A DNA stretch of 64,000 bases from Neurospora tetraspora. Lineage: Eukaryota; Ascomycota; Sordariomycetes; Sordariales; Sordariaceae. The DNA is taken from NCBI RefSeq assembly GCF_033439725.1, contig NW_026944383.1, forward strand, positions 5,146,001 through 5,210,000, given 5' to 3'. Positions 1-11,075 of the stretch are shown here, in pieces. Numbering within the stretch: the stretch's first letter is position 1; each line of letters opens with the position of its first letter. Under the pieces are notes generated by a model, which saw only the letters and a program-made list of their open reading frames with translations, had not been told where the DNA came from and searched no databases. The translations under genes were made by a program, and so were the position numbers.

Positions 1-1186
1 CTCTAAGACTGACTCGATATGACATTCGTTATTGATTACTTACCAAACTGGCGGTCAACCTTGAAGCGAATCGAATCCCTTTTGTTGTATGTTGGTTGGT
101 GATGGTGAATGGTAACATTGTGGCATCACATGTGTAAGTTGCCTTGTTTCGTTGGGACTTTGGGGCCGTGAGACGGGTGCGACGGGCACGACGGGCACGA
201 CGACGGGCGGAGGCATGAGGCTCTGCTGGTGACGATTGATGGTCGTTTGTGGGACTATCAAGTAGCTGTGTAGGTAGGTAGGTCGGGACTAGAATCTAGA
301 TACTCGACGTGGCTCACGAAACAAATGAGTTAAGTTACGTTCTCTTACAGCGTATAGAGACTTATTGTGACTGCATAGTGGAGGGGGGGGCATTCATTCA
401 TTCATCCAAAGGACTGAAGAAATGAGTGCAGACAGGCCGAAAGGCGAACATCGATGGATGGGTGTAATGATGCTGGGGGGAAAGATAACGGTTAGGTATC
501 GATCCCATCGTATGGAATGTAGTAGATGAATAATTTAATATCTATGCAATATATACCGTCAGTCAGGTCAGTAAGTAAATGAATGGTTTATGGCAGGCAG
601 TTGGGGGAGTGACAAGTCTACCTGCTCTGCTTTCTTGCAACAACTGTGACTGATGCTTGAGATTCTCAACTCTCAACTGCAAGTCTTGATGAAGCTTGTA
701 TTAGAGCACGACTGCTTGTTACATGATGGAGATACATGATGGAGATGATGGCAAAGAGGAGGGATGAAGGTGAGATTAAGTAACGAATAATGTTCATTAA
801 TAAGAGGTTAAAAGAAGAAGATGATGATAATGATGAACTCAAAAAAGTCAGACTTGTTGTGCCTCCCAACCCAGTATGCCATACCATGCCATGCTATTTG
901 ATCCCAAAACGCCGTCAATCGTAAAATCCGCAAAAAAAGTCACCGCCAATGTTTTCCAAAATTCCCTAGTTTTTTCACCGTCGTATCCCCCATGTGTGAG
1001 TGCTGCTGCTATGATGTGTCCATCAATGCCAATCTGAATGGACGACAGCTAGCTATGCAAGAGGAAAAAGTGAAAAAGATAAAAAGAAACAACGCTAAAA
1101 GTCAGAAAAAAAGTGAAGTAACTCCAAAAGAGCTGCTGAAGAAAGAAAGAAGGTGAGCAAGAAAGAACAACACCTCATCACAAGGA
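1..1186. other. left-edge intergenic stretch
   Basis: No gene can be supported here. A proline/valine-rich reading frame starts at an ATG at 216 on the minus strand and runs toward the window edge, but it meets a stop near 53 and shows no domain. It could be the first exon of a gene lying mostly to the left. The rest is ordinary mixed-composition DNA with short A-rich tracts just downstream of the amidoligase gene. Confidence 0.4.
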
Positions 1187-2452
1187 CTAAAGCCTCGAAG
1201 AAGAATCCCTCAACCTACTCAACATCGGCTCCACAAAGAACCCATCAAACTTCTCCATCGCCACATTCCTCTCGCCCTTCTCCCTCCAGATCAAGCCATG
1301 CTTATCATGCACCGTAATCGGCGGCTCTACCGTGACCACCAGGCCCAAGTCAGCCTTTTTGGAGTCTGAGACGACGACAGGCATCGCATCGTCAAATAAC
1401 TGCCTCAACTTCCTCCTGTGCTCAGAAGGAACGCTGGCCCGTACTGCCTCCCTGTGCACCCAGTCGCCCAGCGCCTGTGTGTTGGGGCGCTCCTTGGGCC
1501 GGAGCGAGTCACCCTTGGCGCAGGCTACTTGAGCGAAGCACACGGCGAGGATGATCCAAGTGATGGCTTCACCGGGGGTCGTGGAGCCGGGAGGCTGGCG
1601 GAACTCGATTGTGCCTCGAGACTTGTTGTGCACGAGGTTGAGAAAGTTCCACCGGTAGCCCGAGTGAGGGAAGTCGGACCGCTGGCCGAGGGCCCGGCCC
1701 GTGGACGAATTGGGGTCGCAGCGGACCATGTGGGCCGCCATGTCTTTGCGTCTTTTGACCGAGTCCAGGTGTGAGAAGCACTCGGCCATGGTCAGGTTGG
1801 CCATTTGCTTGTTGTGCCGGTTGCTCTTGGCGAAGACGGAGGTGCGGCGGTAGAGAGGCATAACGGCGTCGAGGCAGGACTCGAAGTAGAGGATGGACTT
1901 CGAAAGGGCACGGATGTCGGAGCGTGACCACTCCGGGTGCTCCGGGTCTATGGGAGCAAGGTGGATGGAAGTGCTGCATTCGTGTGTGGAAGTGGTCTCA
2001 AAGTCCCGGTTGAGGACTTGCATGAAACTCTCGAAGTGTTGGACCCAGGTGTTGAAGGAGGAGAAGCGAAAGAGGGGAGAGACAAACTTCATGGCGTGTT
2101 TGTACTCGGTGGGCTTGGACTGGATAGAATGGTCACTTGTGATAGTCCATACTTTATATGAAGGTGTGTGGGTGTGTGTGGCGTGATCGTATGGGTAATC
2201 CGAAAGAATTTGAGACTTGATGCCTTCGTTGGTGAGGGAGTAGAGGATCTCGTCCTCAAGAGACTCTGAGCTTCGATGGTCAGCCCGTCGGCTTCGGATC
2301 AGAAGGGTCAGTTCTGCGCAGAAGCGGAACTGTTTTAGCTCGGGCTCTTCGAAGTAAACCATGCTGTGACGACGGTGGTCACGGTCACGGTGATGATGAC
2401 GGCTCCTGGCCGACCCATCAGAACTGACGGAGGGGGTGGTGGCATGAGGCAT
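1187..2452 (-). CDS. amidoligase-family protein
   Basis: Single-exon gene for 421 aa. I recognise the Amidoligase_2 family (ATP-grasp-like, gamma-glutamylcysteine-synthetase fold), whose members are thought to join an amine to a carboxylate; the fungal substrates are unknown. Residues 1-30 are a His/Arg/Ser-rich tail. The core follows with FCAELTLLI near residue 44, VSPLF near 124, SIHLAP near 162, YRWNFLNL at 266-273 and TIEFRQPPGS at 281-290, the family's typical closing motif. Where the family usually shows an acidic residue before VSP (ElvSP), this protein has MKFVSP, so a catalytic or metal-binding glutamate may be missing. Start: the ATG at 2452 is the first in frame. It stands alone, with no operon-like partner. 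Family assignment is fairly sure; activity is open. Confidence 0.75.
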   Translation of the reverse strand: MPHATTPSVSSDGSARSRHHHRDRDHRRHSMVYFEEPELKQFRFCAELTLLIRSRRADHRSSESLEDEILYSLTNEGIKSQILSDYPYDHATHTHTPSYKVWTITSDHSIQSKPTEYKHAMKFVSPLFRFSSFNTWVQHFESFMQVLNRDFETTSTHECSTSIHLAPIDPEHPEWSRSDIRALSKSILYFESCLDAVMPLYRRTSVFAKSNRHNKQMANLTMAECFSHLDSVKRRKDMAAHMVRCDPNSSTGRALGQRSDFPHSGYRWNFLNLVHNKSRGTIEFRQPPGSTTPGEAITWIILAVCFAQVACAKGDSLRPKERPNTQALGDWVHREAVRASVPSEHRRKLRQLFDDAMPVVVSDSKKADLGLVVTVEPPITVHDKHGLIWREKGERNVAMEKFDGFFVEPMLSRLRDSSSRL

Positions 2453-3246
2453 GGCTGCTAAGGTGTGTTTAGGTTGTTCTAGAAGTTCTTAAGAAGATAG
2501 CCAGAGTGACTGAAGAAGCGAGTGAATGTGAAGCTTGATGACTCGAATAACTTGAAACCAACAACACGAACACGGGGATCTGTCGAGGAATCTTATACAT
2601 CTTGGAGGATGAGAGAGTGGCCCGTGGTCAGTCTCGGTCGGCCAGAGCCATCAAGGGGCCTAGGATGCGGGTGTTCTAGCCGGGCTCGAGCCGGGGTGTG
2701 TTACGGCTCGTCCTCGGGACGTCATGTTGTTTCTGGTCGAGGGTAGCATTGCACAAAGAGCTCAAACTTCGCGGACGATGAGTGGTACGGTGGGTGGGCA
2801 GGTATCTACCAATTCGGTACAAGAGTACTGAGCTAGGTCTAAGGCGGTAAGGAGGACGGTGGCCGTTCCTGTATGACCATGTCAGCATTCGAAGTGTCGG
2901 ACATGGGTGAAGTGGGCCACCGGTATGGCTCACCACCCAGTTGTAGTTGGACCTTTGAGGTGTTTACATGCGAGTGTCATGCGTAGCAGCATCGAGCTAT
3001 TCTTCCATTGCACACACCTACGCACACCGTCAGTTTAAAGTGGACAATCATACAGATAGCATGCAGATGCAAGACGCAGGCAGAATGAAGTGCCGTCCTG
3101 TAGACTAGACTTAGACGATCTCTCATCGGATGGCCCCGAAGTAAGCTGCTGCTGCTGTGCCCAATGATGTTCCACAGAATATGCTTGAGGCATAACCGGA
3201 GGTGCAATTGCCTTGTTGAGAGGAAGGATATCAACCCACGATCTAC
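2453..3246. other. intergenic stretch upstream of the amidoligase gene
   Basis: Probable promoter and 5' untranslated region of the minus-strand amidoligase gene, then sequence without recognisable coding features up to the left target-site duplication of the first family-A element. Reading frames on both strands are short and look random. Confidence 0.4.
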
Positions 3247-3255
3247 ATCGGGAAA

Positions 3256-3582
3256 CGAAGTCGGTAAAGGTCAAGACCCGGGCAACTCCAAGTCTACCTA
3301 TCCGTAGCGCAATATCTCGACCAAAAACGTCGTCAAAATGATGATTCTTTTTGGCAATGCAGATTCGCCAAACCGAGCCTCTCAGAATCCTCATATTTTA
3401 TGGCGAGAAAGGAGTTGGCGCGAGTGGTTTTGGGGTGAAATGCTATGAAGTTGTAGATGGTGGTTTCGCTGAAGACTCTGGCCCTTTGCCTGCCCAATAA
3501 ACGCGCAAGCAAATATGGGCCAAGGCTTGATGCGCTGCGACTGGGGCGCAAAAAAGCTGCCCCGGTCCTTGTACCGATTTCG
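3256..3582 (-). mobile_element. family-A MITE, copy 1 (Mutator-like)
   Basis: A 327-bp element whose interior is an inverted, clearly related copy of 10678-11066. It is flanked by a perfect 9-bp direct repeat, ATCGGGAAA, at 3247-3255 and 3583-3591. The ends still pair as CGAAGTCGGTA and the complement of TACCGATTTCG (11 bp, one mismatch). The longer inverted repeat seen in copy 2 is shortened here at both ends, at the left apparently by loss of one of two tandem GTAACGGTCAAGACC-type units. There is no transposase; the open frames inside it are shadows. Nine-bp duplications are typical of Mutator-like (MULE) insertions, so I infer a non-autonomous MULE derivative. Confidence 0.85.
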
Positions 3583-3591
3583 ATCGGGAAA

Positions 3592-6160
3592 CTGCTGTAC
3601 GGTAGAGTGTGCCTGTGGATCGCCAAAACAAGACGAATAAACGAGGCTGCCAGTGGGGATGAAGCATCCGGTCGAACCTGTCTCTAACAATGGCAGTGGT
3701 CAATGGAGGCGGCCTTTGGCTCTTTGGATGGCCGCATGAGCTCCGCCACCAAAAATATATGATCCATCAGAGTGCTGTGTTGTCGACTTGGCCGTGTTAC
3801 AATGGGCCTAGGGCCATCATGCTGCCGTCGTCAGGAAGTGGATTTCCCAACCTTCGGACTTAGGATGAGAGCGGCCAGACTTTTGACCCCCATTCTTTTC
3901 TTTCCCTTCCCACCATTGAGAGTTTCTCTTGCATTTGAGCGGCTACCGGTTCCGTCCAGCCACAGCGGCCCCCAGTAGTGTCAGTCGCTGTCGTGATTGG
4001 TTCCCTCAGGTGTCGACCAGGCCGGAACAAGGCCTCAAACTGTTACAGACTGCAGCCACAGACGCATGGATTGGTTGTCAACGTCCCATTCGAGCGACCC
4101 CCAGCGGACCCAGGAAACTGGTTCACAAACCCCTGGCGCTCAAAATCTCCTAAAAAACATCCTAAAAGCGCGAGCGCGGATCGGGATGTCGACATTAACG
4201 GTAATAGCACTGCCACCTCCGCGCTGTAGAGAATCCTTTTCGGAAGCTTTTGTATCAATAGCCGCGCGGATAGCACAACGACGATACCAAGAGGGATAGG
4301 GAGGGAAAGGTGAGTTGGTGTCAAAAAATAGGCCAAAAGCCTAACGCTGCGCGGCGAAAAACATCCGGCTTTGGTCTGTCTTGCTGGCTTCGGTGGGAGG
4401 CGCCGACTAGAGATGTGGTGTGGCTGCCCACCGAAGCTCTTCAAGGAAGGAAATATGTTCAAACGTCGTCCTGTGCCGATACAGGCGATATCTGTGTTCC
4501 GTTGCTAGGCGAAGCATGTATGTAAGATGATGATGTCGTGAACTTGTGAAACCGCACATCCCATTTGGACATGGAAAATCTCCAAATCCAGGATGATGCC
4601 ACCTCAAGGGTCTCTTCCTGTTCATTTATGCAGTCAAGCCTTACTTATTAACCTCGTCTTGGTGCTACGCCGGGCATATGTTGCGGCACTGGGGCGAGCT
4701 GTCGTGTCCTCGTGTAAAGTTGTTCGCCTGCTTCAAGATTCTGGGCCATGTCCTTGTCCTTTTTGAACCTTGTCATGCGTGGCAGTGTGCGTCCACACCA
4801 ACCAAATGCCCAGGCTACCCAGCCCATTCATATATGAACCAGTCTAATCCCGTTTCAGATCTCGGTGTTGAGTTTATCCTCGGTTCCTTGTTCTTGATCG
4901 CCTCCGTCTGGGGCGTCTGGATGCCTGCTGGATCGACGTCGACTCACAAGACGAATGCCGATACACGAGACCGAGCTGCCGAAACTGACACTGCCCGCTT
5001 TGCCTTTGCGCACCGTTGCGCCATTGCGCGTCGGTTGGTGAGTCTGATGGCGGGAAAGTTGTCTCGTGTGTTGTGCTTCGTAGCGAAGGTCTCGGTAAAA
5101 TTGTCCGAAAGTCTGATCGGAAGATCGTTCAGGTTCAGACCTTTTTGTCTCGTGATCTGCATAGCAGTGCAACTAGCCCTAGAGAATGACTTGCATTCCA
5201 TTGTCTTTGAAACTCCGAGGTTGGGTGGTGATGCATCACTTGTTGTCGTCCTCTCGTATCTTGGAAGATTGTAGTTGTATGCTCTTCCCTGACCAGCCAG
5301 CCCACCACTTGTCGTCCAGTTTCAGTCTGTCTTTCGGTCCGAACAGGGAAGATGATAGTAGACGAAGTCGAGTGCCTCCTCAGCCGTTGAAGATCAGTGT
5401 TTCCCAAAGTAATATGGAAATCGAACGATGTTCTCCCCGGGCGAGATCCGATGAGCACAGCATGGAGAGGTATAGTGTTGATAGTTGATCGGCATATCGC
5501 GAGACGATGCAATTGGAATCTGCCGAGTTGAAACTTCTTGGTTAGCTTTGGAGCAAGTAGAGGCATGAAATTTTGTGCGAAAGAGATGAGACGACCACCT
5601 ACTGCTGAACAAATGAGCGTGCGCCGGAGGTTAACATCGGGTTGATTGACACGCCATAGACTTGTGCGATGTTGTTGTTGTCAGTTGTCCCTGATGGTAC
5701 GCAGGTAATGGAGGAAAAGAGAGAGAGAGAAGAGAAAATTTGCCCTTATCTCAGTCAGACCAGTTCCACTCCCTGAAGACCTCAGAAGGGAAAGAACGTT
5801 GGGTGGGTGTCGAAGGCAAAATTCCCTGGGTCGTACCCGTCGAATATGCATGAGACACCATGTTCAAAACGGGAAAGAACTCTGAGCGAGGTTCACTTGG
5901 AACGGAAGACTAGAGCATTCTATCGTCCATGCATCAGTATACCTACCTCTACTCGTAGCTACCTCTAGGTAGACTGTCGAAAAACCCTCTCTCACCCGTT
6001 TGCGCCACGCTATGGTATCTCACCTAATGGTGAAGCCCTCTCTGCAACCCAAACATGCCATGAAACAGTAAAACCGCTTTAAAACAAACCAACATCAAGA
6101 AGAGAAAGAAGCGCCATGGAGATCCCGGAGATGAATCCTCACGGTGACCAAGAAATCAAC
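3592..6160. other. gene-poor stretch between MITE copy 1 and the LDH gene
   Basis: About 2.5 kb without a supportable gene. A 198-codon open frame at 4678-5274 (+) and a 139-codon frame at 4043-4462 (-) lack domains, introns or convincing composition. A purine-rich run (AGAGAG) lies near 5715-5735. The last few hundred bases are probably the 3' untranslated region of the minus-strand LDH gene. Confidence 0.4.
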
Positions 6161-7194
6161 CTACTCCTTCTTGGCCACGCTATCAAAGCACTCCTTGATA
6201 CTCGTGGCACTCCTCCTCAACGCCTCCTTCTCCTTCTCATTCAACAACAGCTCCACATCCTGATGCGCACCCTTGCTGTTAAGCTTGCACGGCATGCTCA
6301 GCGCCACACCCTCCACGCCGGCATAGTTACCCACTCTCGACACGGTAACCAGCTGATCGGCATTGGTAATGATCGGCTCCAAGATGCTCACCAAGACACT
6401 AGCCACACCGTAATTCGTCTTGCCCTTCCTCTGAATAATCTCGTACGCGGCCTCGCGCGTGCGCTTGCCCAGGGCCTCCATATCCTCCTCGTCGTACGCG
6501 ATGCCCTTTTGCTTGCAGTAGTCCTCCAGGCGCATGCCGGCGATGCTGGCGAGCGACCACACGGGCAGCTGGCTGTCGCCGTGCTCGCCGACGATGACGG
6601 CGTGCACGTTGCGCGGGTTGACGCCGTAGTGCTTGCCGAGCTCGTGGCGGAAGCGGGTGGTGTCCATGGCGGTGCCCGAGCCGATGACGCGCTGGACGGG
6701 GAATCCGCTGAGCTCGTGCGCGGCCTTGGTCAGCACGTCGCACGGGTTGGTGGCCACGATCAGGATCGTGTTGGGCGCGTGCTTGGCGATCTGCGGCACG
6801 ATCTGCTCGAACAGGCCGTAGTTGGTCTTGACTAGGTCCATGCGCGTCTGCCCGGGCTTCTGGTTGACGCCCGCCGTGATGATGACCGCTGTGGCCCCCG
6901 CGCAGTCTTCGTACTCGCCTACGCTGACTTTGGCGTGCGCGAAGTGGGCGGCGTGCGAGAGGTCCATGACCTCGCCGAGGGCGCGGTTCTTATCGATGTC
7001 GATGAGGACGATCTCGGCGGCGAGATGGCTGAGGAGGAGAGCGTAGGCGGTGGTGACACCAACGGAGCCGGCGCCTACGATGACGACCTTGATGGACTGA
7101 GATTCTTGTCAGTAAAGCGCTTGATATCGATGACTGAGATTCAGATGTAACTCACCTTGGCATGGCTCTCGATCTCCGTGATTGGTACCGACAT
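6161..7194 (-). CDS. ldh: L-lactate dehydrogenase
   Basis: NAD-dependent reduction of pyruvate to L-lactate, cytosolic. Two exons, 7156-7194 (13 codons) and 6161-7096, with a GTGAGT intron between; 324 aa, the normal length. The dinucleotide-binding GAGSVG lies at 21-26. The substrate loop reads NQKPGQTRMDL: the glutamine (about residue 92) is the lactate-specific residue, where malate dehydrogenases have arginine, and R98 is the loop arginine. D158, R161 (DTTRFR) and H185 (GEHGDSQLPVW) complete the active site. No mitochondrial presequence is seen. The start at 7194 puts the Rossmann strand at the usual place. The short first exon is easily missed, since the next in-frame ATG (6967) would remove the NAD site. 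The neighbouring permease is on the same strand but 0.9 kb away, so linkage is not implied. Confidence 0.93.
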
Positions 7195-8131
7195 CTTTGC
7201 TGTTGTTTGTGTGAGCGAAGTGTTGAATATGTCCTGATCTCCGTGATGGACTAGGTAGAACGGTTGAGATAGACCCGGGGAAGAGATGGTCTATTTGTTG
7301 TAGGAAGCAGTAGGATGTCGTTTGAGTAGGTATGACGACAAATTTGTTGCCTCGTTGTTGCTTTCCGCAGAGCCATCTTATATGGAATTCAGATCAGATT
7401 CAGGCACCGCCTATTTGGGACGGAGCCCGATTGGGTACCCGTGCCAACATTGGATGACACCATATCTCGGTCCCTATCTCGGTCCCGATGCAAAGCTGAG
7501 TGGTTGACAAAGGGTGAGGCTCCCGTCAGATCGGCCTGTTGCAGGACTGCGCAGCTTGTCTAGTCGTGATTGGGAAACAAACAGAGAGTCTAGGTGGCCG
7601 TCCAGCGGAAAAGTCGCCTGATTTCGCGGTGGTCTGGGCAGCGATAAACGCCGTGCCTCACTGGTGGACTAACAGCCAAGACAAAAACTCCATCACGATC
7701 CCCTATCCGAGCCTAGCTCCCGTTCCCTAGGGCTGCTGTACTGGGCTGTGGCGGCTTGGCCACCAGCACCCACCGATTTGGAATCCAGGACTCGCCGTCG
7801 CTATCCAAGTTTCACCTGCTCGAATCATTTTGATGGCACCAGGCCCTCGTACAATAGGTACCTAAATCAGTCGATGCGAATGTCTTCGCTGTTGGCCGAA
7901 GGTTGACGAGTATGGTGCGGGTGAGTCACTGTTTGACCTTTTCGTGCGGGTACGCGCTGAAAGCTGAGGATCTGAGTTTGTGGTCATACATTCATTTCGC
8001 TTCGTTGTCACCTCGGACGGGGGACGAGAGAAAACAAAACAACAGGTCATGGAAACATTATGGACGACGTGTTTGAAAACAGAAAACTCCGATTGTTCAA
8101 ATGCAATTGAAGGGTATCACGACAACAACAA
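7195..8131. other. LDH promoter and permease 3' region
   Basis: Contains the upstream region of the minus-strand LDH gene and the downstream region of the minus-strand permease. No RNA gene, repeat or convincing reading frame was seen. Confidence 0.4.
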
Positions 8132-9914
8132 TCATGCAATCCAGAACCAGATCTTCTCCAACCAGTTCTTCGGAACCGGGTCCACGTCATTCGCGCACAT
8201 ATCGTCCATCTCCTTCTTGCCCGTCAAGACATCAATCTCACCAGCGGGCTTATGGAACCGCGTCCTGTGCCAGATCTTGTGGCCAAAGTACAGGACAAGG
8301 AAAGCAGGCAAGGTGATGTACGCCGCAAGGAAATCCTTGTAGTTCCAGTGGACAAACACCTGAAATCCGTTTGTGAGCGTCAAGATGCTGATCATGACCA
8401 GCGCAAACCAAGCCGCATATGGCTGACCCGGAGTTTTGAAGGGCAGTGTCGCCAAGAGTCCCTGGACTTTGAGCGCCTGACGGAATCGAAGATAAGTGAT
8501 GAGAAGAACGATCCAGCCGATGTATCCTGAGATGGTGGAAAGGTTGGAGAACCAGGTAAACACCTGAGCGCCGTTGTTGGATACGTTCAGGTACGCAAGC
8601 AAGGAGAATGCCCAGGTCATCAAGACGGCGGTATATGGAACACCACGCCTGGTGGTTCTGGTGAAAATGGCGGGGGCTTGGCCGTTTTGGGCCAGCGAAT
8701 ACAGGATGCGGGATCCCGAGTACAAGAACGCGTTACCAGCGGACCAGGCAGAGGTCAGAATGGCAGCGTTGATAACATGGTTCAATCCACTGATACCGGC
8801 GAGCTGGATACCAATAACCCAGGGACTGGCGCTGGCGTCTGAGGAGCCGGAAAGTAGGTGCTTGTTATCCGAGGGAACAATGCAGCCTACGATCAAGGAG
8901 CTGATACCATAGAAGACGGCCAGACGACCCAGAAAACGGCGGGCAGCCTTGGGAATGTTGCGTCTAGGTGCGACAGTCTCACCAGCAGCAAGGCCGATGA
9001 GTTCGGGGGAGGTGATGAAGCTGAACCCGGCGCGGATGAAGGCTGTCCAATATGCGGCAAACCTGCCCGTGGCACCAGGTGCGAGATACTCTTTGAACGC
9101 TCCCGGATCGTTCCAATAGTGGAAACCTAACCGCTCGTGGTTTGGTCCGCCTCCCAGCATGATGACGAGACCAACAATGATGAGCCCCATGATGGTGATG
9201 AACTTGATGCTGGCAAACCAGAACTCGGCCTCGCCAAAGACCTCGACCGCAATGATATTCAAGACCAGGTTGACAACGAGGATGATGGTGATCCAAGCCC
9301 AGGTGGGAACTGGTGTGTCCCAGTAGTTGAGGAGGATGGCGCCGGCGGAGGCTTCAGCAGCAACAAGGATGGCGTACGCATACCTAAGACGGTCACGTCA
9401 GCTGGACTGCGCATATCAATCCCTCGGTCCCAAAAGAAACTCACCAATAATTCCATCCAGCGGCAAACCCTAAACTGGCATCGACGAAGCGCTCGGTGAA
9501 GTATGGTAGTGTGATGCCTCTAAGGGGAAGGTATGTGCTCATCTCGCCGATGCAGTTCATGACGATCCAGACAAGAAGCATCATGGAGAGATATGCCAGC
9601 CATAGCGGCGCTGGGCCAACGGTGGCTAGGATACCACCCGAACCGACGAAGAGACCTGTTCCGATACTGGGAAGAAGAGCATCGTTAGCAAATAATTTAA
9701 GGAATGTGGCCTTTGGGACAGGATTTGTAGCCTACGCTCCTCCCAAAGCCAAAAACTGAATGTGTCGACTCTTGAGACCTCTCTGCAATTGGTGGTTGGC
9801 ATCTAGAGAGATGGTACCGTCGATAACCTGGCCTTGGTTGTTGGAAGAAGCCACATCCAAGACCTCGCCGCCGCCCTGCTTCTCGGCGAAGCTTCCATCG
9901 CCGTATTTGGACAT
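8132..9914 (-). CDS. amino-acid permease (YAT/APC family)
   Basis: Proton-coupled amino-acid uptake at the plasma membrane. Three exons: 9736-9914, 9445-9666 and 8132-9383, giving 550 aa, normal for fungal YAT permeases with 12 TM helices. The cytosolic N-tail ends in RGLKSRHIQFLALGGAIGTGLFVGSG; the last part (GGAIGTGLFVG) is the family's TM1 signature and is rebuilt only when intron 1 (9667-9735) is removed. Intron 2 (9384-9444) interrupts GWNYWYAYA. The loop ETVAPRRNIPKA is also characteristic. The overall look is closest to Dip5-like or general amino-acid permeases, but substrate cannot be read from sequence. ATG 9914 is chosen because upstream in-frame residues look like translated leader. 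Confidence 0.88.
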
Positions 9915-10668
9915 GGCGACCGGATCAGAGCCTTTTGAAGGCACAGACGTTGGATTCGAAATTGGCCGAATGCTGAGTTTGTGACGCAAGATGGTGTTCG
10001 TGATGGTTGTCTTTGGTGTAGCAGTCAGACGAAGCCCGCGGCGAGGGAGACGGACAAGACACAACGGACCAACAATAACCAGAAGAAGAGAAGAAGGGAG
10101 ACAACTTAAAAGTCTTGAATCCCGACTTGTGCGTCGAGGTCAGCGGCGTTCTTATGGTAGCATTTTGAAGATAAGATCGGCAGGGTTTATTCCATTCTTT
10201 GGAGAACATGTCCGAATCTGTCGTCTGAATCCATGGCAGCCATGCCCGAGCCCAGCACCACTAGGCCCTTAGTGCAGCGCATTTCCTCCACTGGCGATGC
10301 AGTGCAACTCGGTGCAGTTGGCATATTCAGGCACTATCACGGGGCGTTGCAGTACACAGTAGGGGGGGCACCGAGTGGCCGGCGATAAGCGCATCTATCC
10401 ATGACCTGGGATATTCTTAATCTCTATCAGCCAAGAAGCCACACGAGTCAAAGAGACCTAAACAAATCCGGTTGCGGAAGAAGATCCATTGAGGATACCG
10501 ATGGGCGGATCAAATCCGTTGGGAGAGAATAGAGCCGTGATTACCCCGGATTTTTGGGTGGAGAGGAGGCATCCGTATCGCCGACGAGAGGTGATGGTTT
10601 ACCTAACAGTAAATGTCAGATTCAAGCTCTCGGTGAAGAAAAGAGGTTGGCGACCTTGGCGTGGTTCG
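9915..10668. other. permease promoter region
   Basis: Upstream region of the minus-strand permease. No coding feature is supported. It ends at the target-site duplication of the second family-A element. Confidence 0.4.
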
Positions 10669-10677
10669 AAGAAAAAG

Positions 10678-11066
10678 CGAAATCGGTAACGGTCAAGACC
10701 AAAAACCGTAACGGTCAAGACCCGGGGCAGCTTTTTGCGCCCAAGTCGCAGCGCATTAAGCCTTGACCCACATTTGCCGCACGATCATTGGGCAGGGCAG
10801 CAAAGGGCTAGAGTCTTGAAGTCTTCAGCGAAACCACCATCTACAACTTCATGGCATTTTCACCCCAAACCCCTCGCGCCAACTCCTTTTTTCGCCATAA
10901 AATATGAGGATACTAAGATGCCCGGTTTGGCGGATCTATGTCGCCTAAAAGAATCATCATTTTAACGGCCTTTTTGGGTCGAGATACTACGCTCCGGAGA
11001 GGTAGACTTAGACGTTGCGCGGGTCTTGACCGTTACTGTTTTTGGTCAATACCGTTACCGATTTCG
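10678..11066 (+). mobile_element. family-A MITE, copy 2 (Mutator-like)
   Basis: A 389-bp element with terminal inverted repeats of about 47 bp (10678-10724 and 11020-11066, about 4 mismatches), beginning CGAAATCGGTAACGG and ending in its complement. It is flanked by a perfect 9-bp direct repeat, AAGAAAAAG, at 10669-10677 and 11067-11075. The left inverted repeat holds two tandem copies of a GTAACGGTCAAGACC unit. The interior matches copy 1 (3256-3582) in inverted orientation. It has no coding capacity. The structure and duplication length point to a non-autonomous Mutator-like element. This is the better-preserved copy. Confidence 0.9.
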
Positions 11067-11075
11067 AAGAAAAAG

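Noticed and set aside
1418-1979. Frames inside the amidoligase gene on both strands
   Set aside because: No domain; the amidoligase frame explains the composition.
4678-5274. 198-codon frame starting at a true ATG
   Set aside because: No domain, no splice support, irregular Cys/Arg/Leu composition; could be chance at this length.
6116-6835. 239-codon frame antisense to LDH
   Set aside because: Shadow of a strongly biased gene on the other strand.
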